A stretch of DNA of 64,000 nucleotides from Verrucomicrobiota bacterium. GTDB taxonomy: Bacteria; Verrucomicrobiota; Verrucomicrobiia; Limisphaerales; JADLHS01. Position 1 is the stretch's first letter. Every line of letters begins with the position of its first letter. Positions 16,457 through 25,731 of this stretch are shown here, one piece after another. Position numbers and translations under genes: made by a program. Where the stretch lies: NCBI GenBank assembly GCA_029573725.1, contig JAKQDQ010000178.1, positions 593,929-657,928 of the forward strand, in the 5' to 3' direction. The notes under the pieces were generated by a model. The model made no database searches. It was not told where the DNA came from and was given only the letters and a program-made list of their open reading frames with translations.

Positions 16457-18747
16457 AGCCGCCGCCTTTACTGCTGGGCGCCGCCCTGCTTTTCTGGGGT
16501 TGGCAGTCAGGGTTGTTTCTGGTGGGCGCGCTGCTGGCCGTCCTGCTGGAGGGCGCGCGCGTCTTCAAAGTGCGCTGGGATTTTTCCGACGAGGATTTCA
16601 ACCGGATCTGGACCTGCTGCGCCCTGTTGCTGTTCGGTGCGTTGCTCTACGCGTTCAGCACCCATGACGGCATCACCGGCGTCAATTTTTTGCTGGGTGA
16701 TCGGACACCAGGCAACACCCAGGCCGCCTCGACGGCCGGGGCGCGGACCATCACCAGCGTCATCCGCTGGTTGCCCATGATTTTCTATCCCTTCCTGTTG
16801 CTGCAAACCTACAGCACGCGCGAAACAGTGCCGGTGACCACCATTTCATTGATTCTGCAAAAGCGGTGGAAACGGAAGAAACGGCCCGGGCCGGTTGCGG
16901 ATGACTCCCGTGGATTCAATGTCGGCTACCCGTATTTCTGCACGACGCTGCTGGCGGCCAGTTTTCATCCGGCCAGCAACAACACCTATTTCTGGGGCTT
17001 CTGCGTGCTGCTCACCTGGGTGTTGTGGACCCACCGGTCCCCGCGATTCGGGTGGGCGGTCTGGCTGGGACTGCTGCTGGTCGTGGCCGGCGGGGGCTAT
17101 TTCGGTCAGCACGGGTTGAGCCAGTTGCGGCAATACGCGCCCAATCTCAATGCCCATTGGCTGGCGCGCTTCATGCGTCGCCACGAAAACCCCAATCAAA
17201 GTCGTACCGCGTTGGGTACGTTGGGGAACATCAAGAATTCCGGGACAATTGTGATCCGCGTCACCCCGACGGATCCCAACCGGGTGCCGCCGTATTTGCG
17301 GGAGGCGAGTTACCGGGTGTATCGGCGCCAAACCTGGCTGGCGGGATCGTCACGGGACGACTTCCAGCAGCTCTATGAAGACGCGCCGCTGGACCATCCG
17401 GGTAATTGGACCTTGGTGCCCGGAAAAGAACCCGGCGCAACCCTGAAAATTGCCTGCTACCTCGAGGGTTATGAACAGGAATCGCCCGTCGGTCTCCTGC
17501 CGCTGCCGCCTGGGAGCGCGCGACTGGAAAAATTATCCGCCTTTAATCTGATGCGCAACAGCGCCGGAACCGTGCGCGCTTACGGCCCGCGGCTGGTTGT
17601 TTTCGACGCCCATTACGGCCCGGGGCGGACCATGGATTCGCCGCCGGGTACTGGCACGGCAGAAAATGCGGACACGCAACGTCTGCTGACGGAAAATGCC
17701 CGCTGGCGGCGCCCCGATACTGGCGATGCCGCCGCTCCTCGGAACTGGGGGGCGCGGCGGTGGACCGCGGAATTCGATCCCGCATTTGCGGACCAGCCGC
17801 AACCGGTGTTGCCCCCGGGCGTGCGGACGAACGAAGACCTGGAAGTGCCGCGGGTCGAACAGCCCGCGCTGGATGCGATTATTGCGGAGTTGCAGTTGAA
17901 AGACCGCCGCCTCTCGGCAGTGTTGCCCGCCGTCGCGCAATTTTTCGACACCAAGTTCAAATACCAGACCTGGCAGGCGCCGGGGCGGGGGGCGAGTGAT
18001 ACCAACACGCCGCTGGCGCGGTTTCTGTTGACCACCCGCGCGGGACATTGCGAATACTTTGCCACCGCCACCGCCCTGTTGCTGCGACGCCTGGGCATTC
18101 CCACGCGCTACGCCATCGGCTACGCGCTCCACGAAAAATCCGGCGCGGGCTACGTGGTGCGGCTGAGTGATGCGCACGCGTGGACGCTGGTGTGGGATGA
18201 CACGGAAAAAGTCTGGCGGGATTTTGACACAACACCGGCAGCGTGGATTGACGCCGAACGCAGGGCACGATCGCCGCTGCAATGGCTGTCGGATCTCTGG
18301 TCCCGGCTCGGATTCGAGTTTTCCAAAATTCGCTACGGCCAGAGCTCATTCCAACAATACCTGATCTGGCTGGTGGTGCCCGCCCTCGTGCTGCTGCTCT
18401 ATCAAATCATCTTTCGCCGCGGGCGTCGCCGGGCCGGACCTGCCGTGGCGGCCGCGCCCCCGCACTGGCCCGGCGCGGATTCAGAGTTTTACCGATTGGA
18501 GCGCCGATTGGCCGGGTGGGGCTTGCCCCGAAGGACGGCGGAGCCGTTGCAATGGTGGTTGCGCCGCGCGGTGCGCCACCCGGAATTGGTCACGCTGCAA
18601 CCCTCGTTGGAGGCCGTGTTGCGCCTGCATTATCGCCACCGCTTCGATCCGCAGGGTCTCACTGCGTCGGAGCGGGCGCAACTGCGGCGTGAAGCGGAGC
18701 GCTGTCTACAACGCCTGTCCGGCCTGCCCGGGGCGGCGGGGGATTGA
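16453..18747 (+). CDS. Transglutaminase-like membrane protein (TgpA-like)
   Basis: A 764-residue protein with several N-terminal transmembrane helices (to about residue 220), a large extracytoplasmic region, a transglutaminase-like domain, and one more helix near LIWLVVPALVLLLYQIIF before a cytoplasmic tail. The papain-like triad is visible: Cys in TRAGHCEYFATATALL (about residue 532), His in SDAHAWTLVW (about 573) and Asp in DFDTTPAAW (about 592). The ATG at 16453 overlaps the DUF58 stop by four bases, so the two are coupled. Its likely work is on peptides or proteins in the periplasm; the substrate is unknown. Confidence 0.88.
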   Translation: MKPPPLLLGAALLFWGWQSGLFLVGALLAVLLEGARVFKVRWDFSDEDFNRIWTCCALLLFGALLYAFSTHDGITGVNFLLGDRTPGNTQAASTAGARTITSVIRWLPMIFYPFLLLQTYSTRETVPVTTISLILQKRWKRKKRPGPVADDSRGFNVGYPYFCTTLLAASFHPASNNTYFWGFCVLLTWVLWTHRSPRFGWAVWLGLLLVVAGGGYFGQHGLSQLRQYAPNLNAHWLARFMRRHENPNQSRTALGTLGNIKNSGTIVIRVTPTDPNRVPPYLREASYRVYRRQTWLAGSSRDDFQQLYEDAPLDHPGNWTLVPGKEPGATLKIACYLEGYEQESPVGLLPLPPGSARLEKLSAFNLMRNSAGTVRAYGPRLVVFDAHYGPGRTMDSPPGTGTAENADTQRLLTENARWRRPDTGDAAAPRNWGARRWTAEFDPAFADQPQPVLPPGVRTNEDLEVPRVEQPALDAIIAELQLKDRRLSAVLPAVAQFFDTKFKYQTWQAPGRGASDTNTPLARFLLTTRAGHCEYFATATALLLRRLGIPTRYAIGYALHEKSGAGYVVRLSDAHAWTLVWDDTEKVWRDFDTTPAAWIDAERRARSPLQWLSDLWSRLGFEFSKIRYGQSSFQQYLIWLVVPALVLLLYQIIFRRGRRRAGPAVAAAPPHWPGADSEFYRLERRLAGWGLPRRTAEPLQWWLRRAVRHPELVTLQPSLEAVLRLHYRHRFDPQGLTASERAQLRREAERCLQRLSGLPGAAGD

Positions 18748-18765
18748 GGGGGCACAGCGCGGCGT

Positions 18766-19629
18766 TCAGAACTTCACCGTCTCCAGGAATTTCAAGCTCT
18801 GGGGAATCTGCTCCCGGACCGACGGTGATTCGTCCTCGATGAAGTAATGTTTCACCCCGACCTTTTGGGCGGCCCGGAGGAGCGCGACCCAGTCGGTCTG
18901 CCCGGTGCCCACCACCACATCGTTATGGACATCGGTGCTGCCGGCCAGCGAACCGGTGGGCACGCCTTTTTTCAAATCCTTGACGTGCATCAGCCCCCAG
19001 CGTCCGGGATATTTTTCCAGCAACCGGGCCGGGTCCTGTCCCGGAAACACCGTCCACATCACGTCCATTTCAAAGTAAACCCGTCCGGGTTGGGTTTCCT
19101 GCACCAGCACGTCAAACACCGTGCCCTGCGCCAGTGGCACGAACTCGTAGCCGTGGTTATGGTAGAAGAATTTGATGCCGTGCTGCGCGAGCACCTCGCC
19201 GGCGTGATTGAATACCTTGGCGGTTTCACGCGCCCAGGTCTCGGTTACCGGCCCGGAGTGCGGCACCCAGGCGGTGCCCGCCCATTCCAGCCCGAGCGCC
19301 TTGGCCTCCTGGGCGATGGTTTCCGGGTGGTCGCGGAAAGTTTCGTAGCTGAAATGGCCCGCGACCGCCTTCAATCCGGCCGCCTTGAGCATGGCAGCAA
19401 ATTCTTCTGGTGACTTGCCGTATGTCCCGGCCAGTTCCACGGTGCGAAACCCGAAGTCGTACACCTGCTTCAGGGTACCGGGCACGTCCTTGCTGAACGA
19501 GTCGCGCAGGCTGTAGAGCTGCAATCCCAGCGGCCCCTTGAAGCTGGCACCGATGCCGGCATCGGCGGCGCGCGCGGCGGCGGGCATGAGCAGGGCGGCA
19601 AGACAAACCAGGAAAAGGGCGCGTTTCAT
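18766..19629 (-). CDS. Exported sugar phosphate isomerase/epimerase-like protein (xylose isomerase-like TIM barrel)
   Basis: A 287-residue protein with a signal peptide (MKRALFLVCLAALLMPAAAR) and an AP_endonuc_2-type barrel: LGLQLYSLRDSFSKDVPGTL, YDFGFRTVELAG, FFYHNHGYEF, YFEMDVMWTV, LMHVKDLKKG and HYFIEDES. Metal-binding Glu/Asp/His positions of the fold are present. Such periplasmic isomerase-like proteins are common in Verrucomicrobiota and Planctomycetes next to sugar catabolic genes; the substrate cannot be read from the sequence. The frame extends upstream through rpiB in another register but the signal peptide sets the start. Confidence 0.85.
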   Translation of the reverse strand: MKRALFLVCLAALLMPAAARAADAGIGASFKGPLGLQLYSLRDSFSKDVPGTLKQVYDFGFRTVELAGTYGKSPEEFAAMLKAAGLKAVAGHFSYETFRDHPETIAQEAKALGLEWAGTAWVPHSGPVTETWARETAKVFNHAGEVLAQHGIKFFYHNHGYEFVPLAQGTVFDVLVQETQPGRVYFEMDVMWTVFPGQDPARLLEKYPGRWGLMHVKDLKKGVPTGSLAGSTDVHNDVVVGTGQTDWVALLRAAQKVGVKHYFIEDESPSVREQIPQSLKFLETVKF

Positions 19630-19679
19630 GCCGGCATTAAACACGGAGCCAACCGGAGAAGACAAGCGCGCAATCGCAG

Positions 19680-19702
19680 AAAAAAACCGGGCGGTCGCCC
19701 GG
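19680..19702 (-). terminator. Intrinsic terminator after rpiB
   Basis: On the minus strand, CCGGGCGACCGCCCGG (perfect stem, 2-4 base loop) is followed by seven T residues. It begins directly after the rpiB stop codon, upstream of the isomerase-like gene, so that gene likely has its own promoter. Confidence 0.85.
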
Positions 19703-20131
19703 CTACGGTTCAATGGCCCGCACCCGGGCAAGATGCCGTCCGCCTGCAAATCCGGTTTGCAGCCAGAGCCGGACGATCTGCAGCGCCAGATCAAGCGGAA
19801 CGGTCCGCTCCCCGAGGGCGAGCACATTCGCGTCGTTATGCTCGCGCGCCCACCGGGCGGTTTCCAAATTCCAGCAGAGCGCGCACCGGACGCCGCGCAC
19901 CTTGTTGGCGACCATGGCTTCGCCATTGCCCGAGCCGCCCAGCACAATGCCCCGTTCACATTCGCCCCGTGCCACCGCTTCGGCAGTGGGACGGATGAAG
20001 GCCGGATAATCCACCGGGGCTTCACTGTGCGTGCCAAAATCCCGGACTTCGTGCCCGAGGCTGGCCAGCAGGGCTTTGATCTCTTCCTTGTAGGCAAAAC
20101 CGGCGTGATCCGAGCCAATGGCGATTCTCAT
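19703..20131 (-). CDS. rpiB: Ribose 5-phosphate isomerase B
   Basis: Interconverts ribose 5-phosphate and ribulose 5-phosphate in the pentose phosphate pathway. The 142-residue protein carries the family signatures IGSDHAGFAYKEEIKALLAS at the N-terminus, GSGNGEAMVANKVRGVRCAL in the catalytic loop, and EHNDANVLALGERTVP. Full length for RpiB/LacAB proteins. It starts 12 bases after the mqnA stop on the same strand, so the two are probably co-transcribed, and it ends in a strong terminator. Confidence 0.94.
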   Translation of the reverse strand: MRIAIGSDHAGFAYKEEIKALLASLGHEVRDFGTHSEAPVDYPAFIRPTAEAVARGECERGIVLGGSGNGEAMVANKVRGVRCALCWNLETARWAREHNDANVLALGERTVPLDLALQIVRLWLQTGFAGGRHLARVRAIEP

Positions 20132-20143
20132 GACGGGACAATG

Positions 20144-21031
20144 CTACCAGACATACTGCGGTTCGTATATGGGGCCGAAATGATGTTTGCGCAGCAGTTC
20201 GATGAATTTGGCGATGCCGCGCTTTTCATCGGCCGCCAGATGATAATGAATGTGCCAGCTCAGGTAGTCCTTCCGGAAATCCCGCGTGTATTCCGGGCGG
20301 CTGTTGATGATGTGGTCCAGGGTGTCGAGGCCGAAGTCCCGCGCTTCGTGGAGCTGCCGGCGCAGTTCGGGCGTATGCACCCCACGCCGCATGGCCCAGA
20401 CGGCGTACACGAACGGCAGTTGGGTCCATCCCGTCCACTCGGTCCCCAGATCAAAGATCTCGTGGGTGGGCCGGGCTTGGTTGGCGAAATAAAAATCCAG
20501 GGCCGGATCGCCGATCAACAGCACAAAGTCCTTTTCCGCCGCAACGGCATGATCTTCCAGGGGGCGAAAGACCGGCCGCAGGCCGCGCTCGGCCAGCAGC
20601 ACCTTGAGCAGGGCGACGCTGGAAAGCGAGGCCGGGTCGCAAAAAACCTCGCGCACGGCCGCGAGGGGCCGGCGGTGCGCCATGAACACGCTTTTCACTT
20701 CGCCCAGCGAGGCGACGGCGACCCCATCAAGGATGTCGTAACGGTCGGTGAACAGCGCCGCCACCACGCTGACCAGGGCGGCGTCCAGCGCGTCCTGTTC
20801 CAGCGCCTGCGCCAGTTTGGCGGGCACGTCAAAAATGATTTCGCTTTCCAGACCGCGGGTCAGCGGCACGGCATTCAGCGCGCGCACTGAGCCCACCCGG
20901 AACGGGCCCAGCAGGCGCCGGGCGCCGAAGGCGCGTTCGCGACTGGCGATGGCCTCCTCTCGTTCCAACCATTTGGCGCTGACGGTGGGATTATCCACCG
21001 CCAGGCGCAGTTTTGCGATTTCGTCCGCCAT
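20144..21031 (-). CDS. mqnA: Chorismate dehydratase, futalosine menaquinone pathway
   Basis: MqnA converts chorismate to 3-enolpyruvyl-benzoate, the first step of futalosine-dependent menaquinone synthesis. The 295-residue protein has the family pattern GSVRALNAVPLTRGL near the N-terminus, DAALVSVVAAL in the first lobe, DPASLSSVALLKVLL, LLIGDPALDF, DLGTEWTGWTQLPFVYAVWA, and a C-terminal YLSWHIHYHL segment. The protein has the periplasmic-binding-protein-like fold of the family but no signal peptide. Other mqn genes are not in the window, which is usual since they are scattered in many genomes. Some 50 N-terminal residues precede the conserved region. Confidence 0.85.
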   Translation of the reverse strand: MADEIAKLRLAVDNPTVSAKWLEREEAIASRERAFGARRLLGPFRVGSVRALNAVPLTRGLESEIIFDVPAKLAQALEQDALDAALVSVVAALFTDRYDILDGVAVASLGEVKSVFMAHRRPLAAVREVFCDPASLSSVALLKVLLAERGLRPVFRPLEDHAVAAEKDFVLLIGDPALDFYFANQARPTHEIFDLGTEWTGWTQLPFVYAVWAMRRGVHTPELRRQLHEARDFGLDTLDHIINSRPEYTRDFRKDYLSWHIHYHLAADEKRGIAKFIELLRKHHFGPIYEPQYVW

Positions 21032-21155
21032 GTCCTTCGTCCGGGGTAGCAGGAGCCGGACAGGAATTCAATCCCGGTTCCATCCGGGGCCGCCCCCCGC
21101 TGGTTGCGCCCACCTTGACATCGTCGGGGTCCTGTCAAACACTTCCCGCTGTCTT

Positions 21156-22811
21156 ATGGCCGAAGTGAAGGAAAATCTGCACATGGAAAAGATCGTGTCG
21201 CTCTGTAAACGCCGGGGATTCATCTTTCAATCCTCGGAAATTTACGGCGGCATCAATGGCTTTTGGGATTACGGCCCGCTCGGTGCCGAACTGAAACGCA
21301 ACGTCAAGGAACTCTGGTGGCGCGCCATGACGCGCGCGCGCGAGGATGTCGCCGGGCTGGAAGCCACCATCATCATGGCGCCGGCCATTTGGAAGGCCAG
21401 CGGGCACGTGGACACCTTCAGCGATCCGATGTGCGACTGCAAGAAGTGCAAGAAGCGCCACCGCGCCGACCAGCTTTGTGAAGATCAGGGCCTCGCACTC
21501 ACCAAAGGCGACAATGGCCAGTTCGCCTTCCCGGCGGGCACCAAATGCACCCACTGCGGTTCAACCGAGCTGACCGAGCCCCGCCCGTTCAATCTGATGT
21601 TCAAGACCTACGTCGGTCCGATCGAGAGTGAGGACCATGTGGCCTATTTGCGCCCGGAAACAGCCCAGGCCATCTTCGCGCAATTCAAGAACGTGCTGGA
21701 AACGTCCCGGCAGAAGATTCCGTTCGGCATCGCGCAGATTGGCAAGGCGTTCCGGAACGAGGTGACGCCGCGCAATTACACCTTCCGCTCGCGGGAGTTC
21801 GAGCAGATGGAGCTGGAGTTTTTCATCAAGCCGGACGAGGCGATTGAGGCCATTCACGGCAGCGTGGCCACCGTGCCGGTCTCCGGGCATCCGGGCGAGC
21901 CGCAGCCGAATTGGGGCTGGCAGGCTTGGCACCAATATTGGGTCGAGGAACGCGTGCGCTTTTACGAGGGCCTCGGCCTGGCGCGCGCCACGCTCAGCTT
22001 TCACGTGCAGACCGCGGACGAACTGGCGCATTACGCGCGGGCCACGACCGACATCCTGTTCAAGTTCCCGTTCAGCAAGCGCGACGAAAAAGGCGAGTTG
22101 AAAGGTGAGGAGCTCGAAGGCATCGCCGCCCGCAGCGATTTTGACCTGTCGCAGCACCAGCGGTTTTCCGGCAAGCCAATGAGTGTGTTCGATGAAGAAC
22201 TGCGCAACGCGTGGCCCCGGCTGCCGCAGGCGCGGCAGGACGCCTTGTGGCAGCGTTACTACGCCCACCGCCAGCGCTACCTCACGAGGATGGGGGTGGC
22301 GGAAGATGCCGCCGCCCGGCAGGCCACCGAGGATGCGAACGCGCTGGCCAAGGGCAATTACATTCCGCACGTCATCGAGCCGTCGGCGGGAGTGGACCGT
22401 CTGATTCTCGCCCTGCTCACCAACGCCTACACCGAAACGGTGAAGACGGACGACAAGGGCCGGAGCGAGACGCTGTACGTCATGCAGTTTCACCCCCGGG
22501 TCGCGCCGATCAAGGTGGCGGTGTTGCCGCTGTTGAAAAACAAACCCGAACTGGTGGCCCGGGCGCGCGCGGTGTTTGAGCTGCTGCGCCACGACCTGGC
22601 CTGTTTTTACGATGAGGGCGGCAGCATCGGCAAGCGCTACGCCCGGCAGGACGAGGCCGGCACGCCCTATTGCGTGACGATTGACTTCGATACCCTGGGT
22701 GAAAACCCCGAGTTGCACGACACGGTGACCCTGCGCTACCGCGATGACGGCCGGCAGGAGCGTTTGAAGATTTCCGGGCTGCGCCAGTGGTTGCTGGAAC
22801 ACGTCCGCTGA
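21156..22811 (+). CDS. glyS: Glycyl-tRNA synthetase (single-chain, class II)
   Basis: Charges tRNA-Gly. The 551-residue protein is the single-chain alpha2-type enzyme, not the GlyQ/GlyS heterotetramer. Visible features: IYGGINGFWDYGPLGAELKR (motif 1 region), a zinc-type insertion with CDCKKCKKRH and CTHCGSTEL, class II motif 2 IGKAFRNEVTPRNYTFRSRE, motif 3-like EPSAGVDRLILALL, and a C-terminal anticodon-binding domain (KVAVLPLLKN ... SIGKRYARQDEAGTPYCV). The frame is open upstream over the antisense of mqnA, but the ATG at 21156 (or 21183) fits the family. It is divergent from mqnA. Confidence 0.95.
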   Translation: MAEVKENLHMEKIVSLCKRRGFIFQSSEIYGGINGFWDYGPLGAELKRNVKELWWRAMTRAREDVAGLEATIIMAPAIWKASGHVDTFSDPMCDCKKCKKRHRADQLCEDQGLALTKGDNGQFAFPAGTKCTHCGSTELTEPRPFNLMFKTYVGPIESEDHVAYLRPETAQAIFAQFKNVLETSRQKIPFGIAQIGKAFRNEVTPRNYTFRSREFEQMELEFFIKPDEAIEAIHGSVATVPVSGHPGEPQPNWGWQAWHQYWVEERVRFYEGLGLARATLSFHVQTADELAHYARATTDILFKFPFSKRDEKGELKGEELEGIAARSDFDLSQHQRFSGKPMSVFDEELRNAWPRLPQARQDALWQRYYAHRQRYLTRMGVAEDAAARQATEDANALAKGNYIPHVIEPSAGVDRLILALLTNAYTETVKTDDKGRSETLYVMQFHPRVAPIKVAVLPLLKNKPELVARARAVFELLRHDLACFYDEGGSIGKRYARQDEAGTPYCVTIDFDTLGENPELHDTVTLRYRDDGRQERLKISGLRQWLLEHVR

Positions 22812-22816
22812 CTGAA

Positions 22817-23878
22817 ATGGAAACTGACACCTCCGAGACTCCTCCCGTTCCGCCTTCCGCCGGACCTGACGTGCGGCGGGAGACGCGGGTGTTGTCGTAT
22901 GCGGCCCGGATTTCCTATCTCATCATGGGGTTGTTGTTCGTGGCCATTGCCTGGCTGCACGTGGGCACGCTGTTGCTCTCCGTGCTGTTCGGCTATTTCG
23001 CACTGCGCATGTTCAGTTTTAATCGCAGCAAGACCCTGGGCGTGGTGCTGTACCTGATCGCCGCGGTCGCGATCAGCTACGGGCTGGTGATCTTTTCCAA
23101 GCGGGCCTACCGCACCCTGCCGAACATCGTCAATGAAACCATTCCGGCCATCGTGAATTTTGCCGAGAAGCAGGGCATCGAATTGCCCTTCACCGACTAC
23201 ACGAGCTTCAAGGCCATGGCCCTCAAGGAAGCCAACGACAGCCTCGCCAATATTGGCCGGTACGCGCACGACGTAATCTGGGTGGTGGCGCTGCTGATCA
23301 TCGGCCTGGTGGCGGCGCTCAGCTTTTTCGTCAATGAACGGTGGAACGTCGAGGACGATCCGGAGGCGGTGAAGGACAACTTGTATTCCACCGTGGCGCG
23401 GGAATTGATCCTCCGTTTCACCACCTTCTATGACAGTTTCGCCCGGGTCATCGGGGCGCAAATCGTCATTTCCGCCATCAACATGGTTTTGACCGCGGTC
23501 TTTCTGATCTGGAACGGGTTTCCCCATGCCCCGGTGCTGATCATCCTCGCCTTCCTCTGCGGCCTGCTGCCCATCCTCGGCAATTTGATCAGCAACACCT
23601 TGATCATCGGAGTGGCCTTCACCATGACCAAGGGGCCGGAAATGGCGCTTTTCTCCCTCATCTTTCTCGTGGTGATCCACAAACTGGAGTACTTCCTGAA
23701 CAGCAAAATCATCGGCGATCGCATCAAAAATCCGATGTGGTTGATTCTGGTGGGCATTGTCCTGGGCGAAAAACTCATGGGCATCCCCGGCATGATTCTC
23801 GCCCCCGTCGTGTTGCACTACGTCAAGGTGGAAGCCTCGCGCAACAAGATCACCACCCAGGGGGTGGAAGTCGCCTGA
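22817..23878 (+). CDS. AI-2E (PerM/YdiK) family membrane protein
   Basis: A 353-residue polytopic membrane protein of the AI-2E transporter superfamily: N-terminal helices YLIMGLLFVAIAWLHVGTLL and YLIAAVAISYGLVIF, an extended soluble loop, then IIGLVAALSFFVNERWN and the C-terminal helices with VFLIWNGFPHAPVLIILAF, GLLPILGNLISNTLII and a final GIPGMILAPVVLHYV. Some members export quorum signals, others exchange sodium for protons; no substrate can be assigned. An upstream GTG at 22787 would overlap glyS; the ATG at 22817, five bases after the glyS stop, is preferred. Likely co-transcribed with glyS. Confidence 0.85.
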   Translation: METDTSETPPVPPSAGPDVRRETRVLSYAARISYLIMGLLFVAIAWLHVGTLLLSVLFGYFALRMFSFNRSKTLGVVLYLIAAVAISYGLVIFSKRAYRTLPNIVNETIPAIVNFAEKQGIELPFTDYTSFKAMALKEANDSLANIGRYAHDVIWVVALLIIGLVAALSFFVNERWNVEDDPEAVKDNLYSTVARELILRFTTFYDSFARVIGAQIVISAINMVLTAVFLIWNGFPHAPVLIILAFLCGLLPILGNLISNTLIIGVAFTMTKGPEMALFSLIFLVVIHKLEYFLNSKIIGDRIKNPMWLILVGIVLGEKLMGIPGMILAPVVLHYVKVEASRNKITTQGVEVA

Positions 23879-23947
23879 AAATTCGCCGCGGCCGCCTTCC
23901 GACCAGGGCGGGGTGGAAATTCCCGCGCCTCCCGGAATACTGCGGCG

Positions 23948-24619
23948 TCACCGCTTCCGATGGTAGGTGGCCTGGGCAAACTTTTCCGCCCGCAACTGTT
24001 CCGCGCGTGCCGCCAGCGCGCCGGTGACGGACAGCTCCGCCCAGCCGGTGGGGTGGGGCGCGACCATTCGCATTGCCTGTTCCCACGCGCCGCGCGTCAA
24101 CCCGGGCGGGGGCTGCACCGAACCCTGGATCAGCAGGCCGAATTTGTTGCGGCGCTGTGCCGCGCCGGCGATTTTCTGTCCGCGCCAGAGCAGATCGAAC
24201 TTTTCGTGCCCGACAAAGCACTGGCCCGGCGCGGGTTTCCGGCAGAACGGCGCCAAGTCCGTGGTGATGCGCAAATGCGCGAAGGCCCGTTGCAGCCATT
24301 CATGAACCTGGCGGTAACTCGCTTCAGCCCGGAGTCGATGCCATTCGTGCTGCGGCGGAAACGTGAGGCTGTACGTCCAATCGGCAGCGTGGGAGACCAG
24401 TCCGCCTCCGGTCGGGCGACGGAGCAACGGCCGCAACGGAGTCAGATCTTCGATCTCGGCGTAGTGCTGAAAATAACCGAATGTGACGGCCGGTTGTGTC
24501 CATCCATAGAACCGCAGGACCGGGATGCCGCGCGTGGCCGCCGTCTCCAGCAGGGCCTCGTCCAGCGCCATGTTGTAAGCCGGTTCTCCGTTTCCCGAGT
24601 GAAGGCAGTGCCAGTTCAT
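23948..24619 (-). CDS. Lipoate-protein ligase A-like (BPL/LPL family)
   Basis: A 223-residue catalytic domain of the biotin/lipoate ligase family. It shows YNMALDEALL, the lipoyl-adenylate loop RRPTGGGLVSHAADWTYSLT, and the lysine-bearing segment WRGQKIAGAAQRRNKFGLLI with the motif KIAGAAQRR typical of LplA and LipB-like ligases. It lacks the C-terminal accessory domain of E. coli LplA, so it may use a partner or be a transferase. It starts by a four-base ATGA overlap with the nth stop, which fixes the start at 24619 and indicates translational coupling. Confidence 0.85.
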   Translation of the reverse strand: MNWHCLHSGNGEPAYNMALDEALLETAATRGIPVLRFYGWTQPAVTFGYFQHYAEIEDLTPLRPLLRRPTGGGLVSHAADWTYSLTFPPQHEWHRLRAEASYRQVHEWLQRAFAHLRITTDLAPFCRKPAPGQCFVGHEKFDLLWRGQKIAGAAQRRNKFGLLIQGSVQPPPGLTRGAWEQAMRMVAPHPTGWAELSVTGALAARAEQLRAEKFAQATYHRKR

Positions 24620-25269
24620 TTGACGCCAATCCGTGGACACAACGTTGCCACTTCACAGTGCGCACAATCCGGCCGGCGCGCGACGCAGCGACGGCGACCA
24701 TGCCAGATGAGCCAGTGGCTGAACAGCGTCCACTGCGCCCGGGGCACCAGCGGAATCAATTCGCGCTCGATCTTCACGGCGTCAGTTTGGCGCGTGAGCC
24801 CCAGCCGCCGGGTCACGCGGGCCACATGCGTGTCCACCACGATGCCGGCGTTCAAGTGGTAAGCGTTGCCCAGCACCACGTTGGCCGTCTTGCGTCCCAC
24901 CCCCGGCAGTGCGTGCAACGCCGCCATCGTTCGCGGCACCCGCCCGCCGTGCTGCTCCACCAGCATCCGGCAACAGGCCTGAATATTCCGGGCCTTGTTG
25001 CGGAAGAATCCCGTGGTCTGGATCAGCGCCTCCACCTCCGTTGCCGGCGCGTTCGCGTAATCGGCGGCCGTGCGGTACTTCTGAAATAACGCCGGAGTGA
25101 CGAGATTGACCCGCTTGTCCGTGCATTGGGCCGAAAGGATGGTGGCGACAAGCAATTCGAGCGGGTTCGAAAAATTCAGTTCACAATGTGCCTCGGGATA
25201 AGTGTTCCGCAACCGCTTCATGATCGCCCGGGTGCGGGTGATCCGGGCTTTGAGGGTTTCGCGCGTCAT
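24616..25269 (-). CDS. nth: Endonuclease III (DNA glycosylase/AP lyase)
   Basis: Removes oxidised pyrimidines and nicks AP sites in base-excision repair. The 217-residue protein shows LLVATILSAQCTDKRVN, the helix-hairpin-helix LPGVGRKTANVVLGNAY with the catalytic Lys, VDTHVARVTRRLGL with the catalytic Asp, and the C-terminal [4Fe-4S] cluster cysteines in CVARRPDCAHCEVATLC (spacing C-x6-C-x2-C-x5-C). All key residues are present. Overlaps the lipoate ligase by four bases. Confidence 0.95.
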   Translation of the reverse strand: MTRETLKARITRTRAIMKRLRNTYPEAHCELNFSNPLELLVATILSAQCTDKRVNLVTPALFQKYRTAADYANAPATEVEALIQTTGFFRNKARNIQACCRMLVEQHGGRVPRTMAALHALPGVGRKTANVVLGNAYHLNAGIVVDTHVARVTRRLGLTRQTDAVKIERELIPLVPRAQWTLFSHWLIWHGRRRCVARRPDCAHCEVATLCPRIGVK

Positions 25270-25731
25270 GGCGAGCCCAGCCTACGCGAAGCCATGCCGC
25301 CGGAAAACCACGAATGCACCCCTCCTCCCGGCGCCTGGTGGTTGAACGCGGCGATCCGCCCGGGGCCGACGCCGGTTCCGTCCCGCATCCACCGCCCGGA
25401 TCAACTGCGGGTCGTGGGTTGCCCGGGATGGATTTTTCGCCACGGTGGAAGCGTCCCGGCCGGGATGGTTGGGAGTTTTCATGCCGCTGGATGCGGACGT
25501 CCGCCCCGCCGCAAACCCCGGGCCGCCGGCTGGTGGTTGAGACCGGTGTGGTGGTCACGCTGCGGGGCGATACCTTTGGTGCGGGAGTCGGGTGACCACC
25601 AGCCCGGCCCGGCCCGGTGGGGGAAACGATGTCTGTCGCCTCGACCGCCTCACGGAGGCGGGTGGCGCGGGTTCCCGTTCGGGTGGCGGATTGCCCTTCT
25701 TCCGCCTGGCGTCGCACCGGCTGCCTGCCAT
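25270..25731. other. Intergenic region without a convincing gene
   Basis: About 460 bases between nth and the DUF4838 gene. Open frames cross it on both strands, but their composition (Arg/Pro/Gly/Thr-rich) and overlap with nth mark them as shadows of high GC. No RNA gene or repeat was recognised. Confidence 0.5.
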
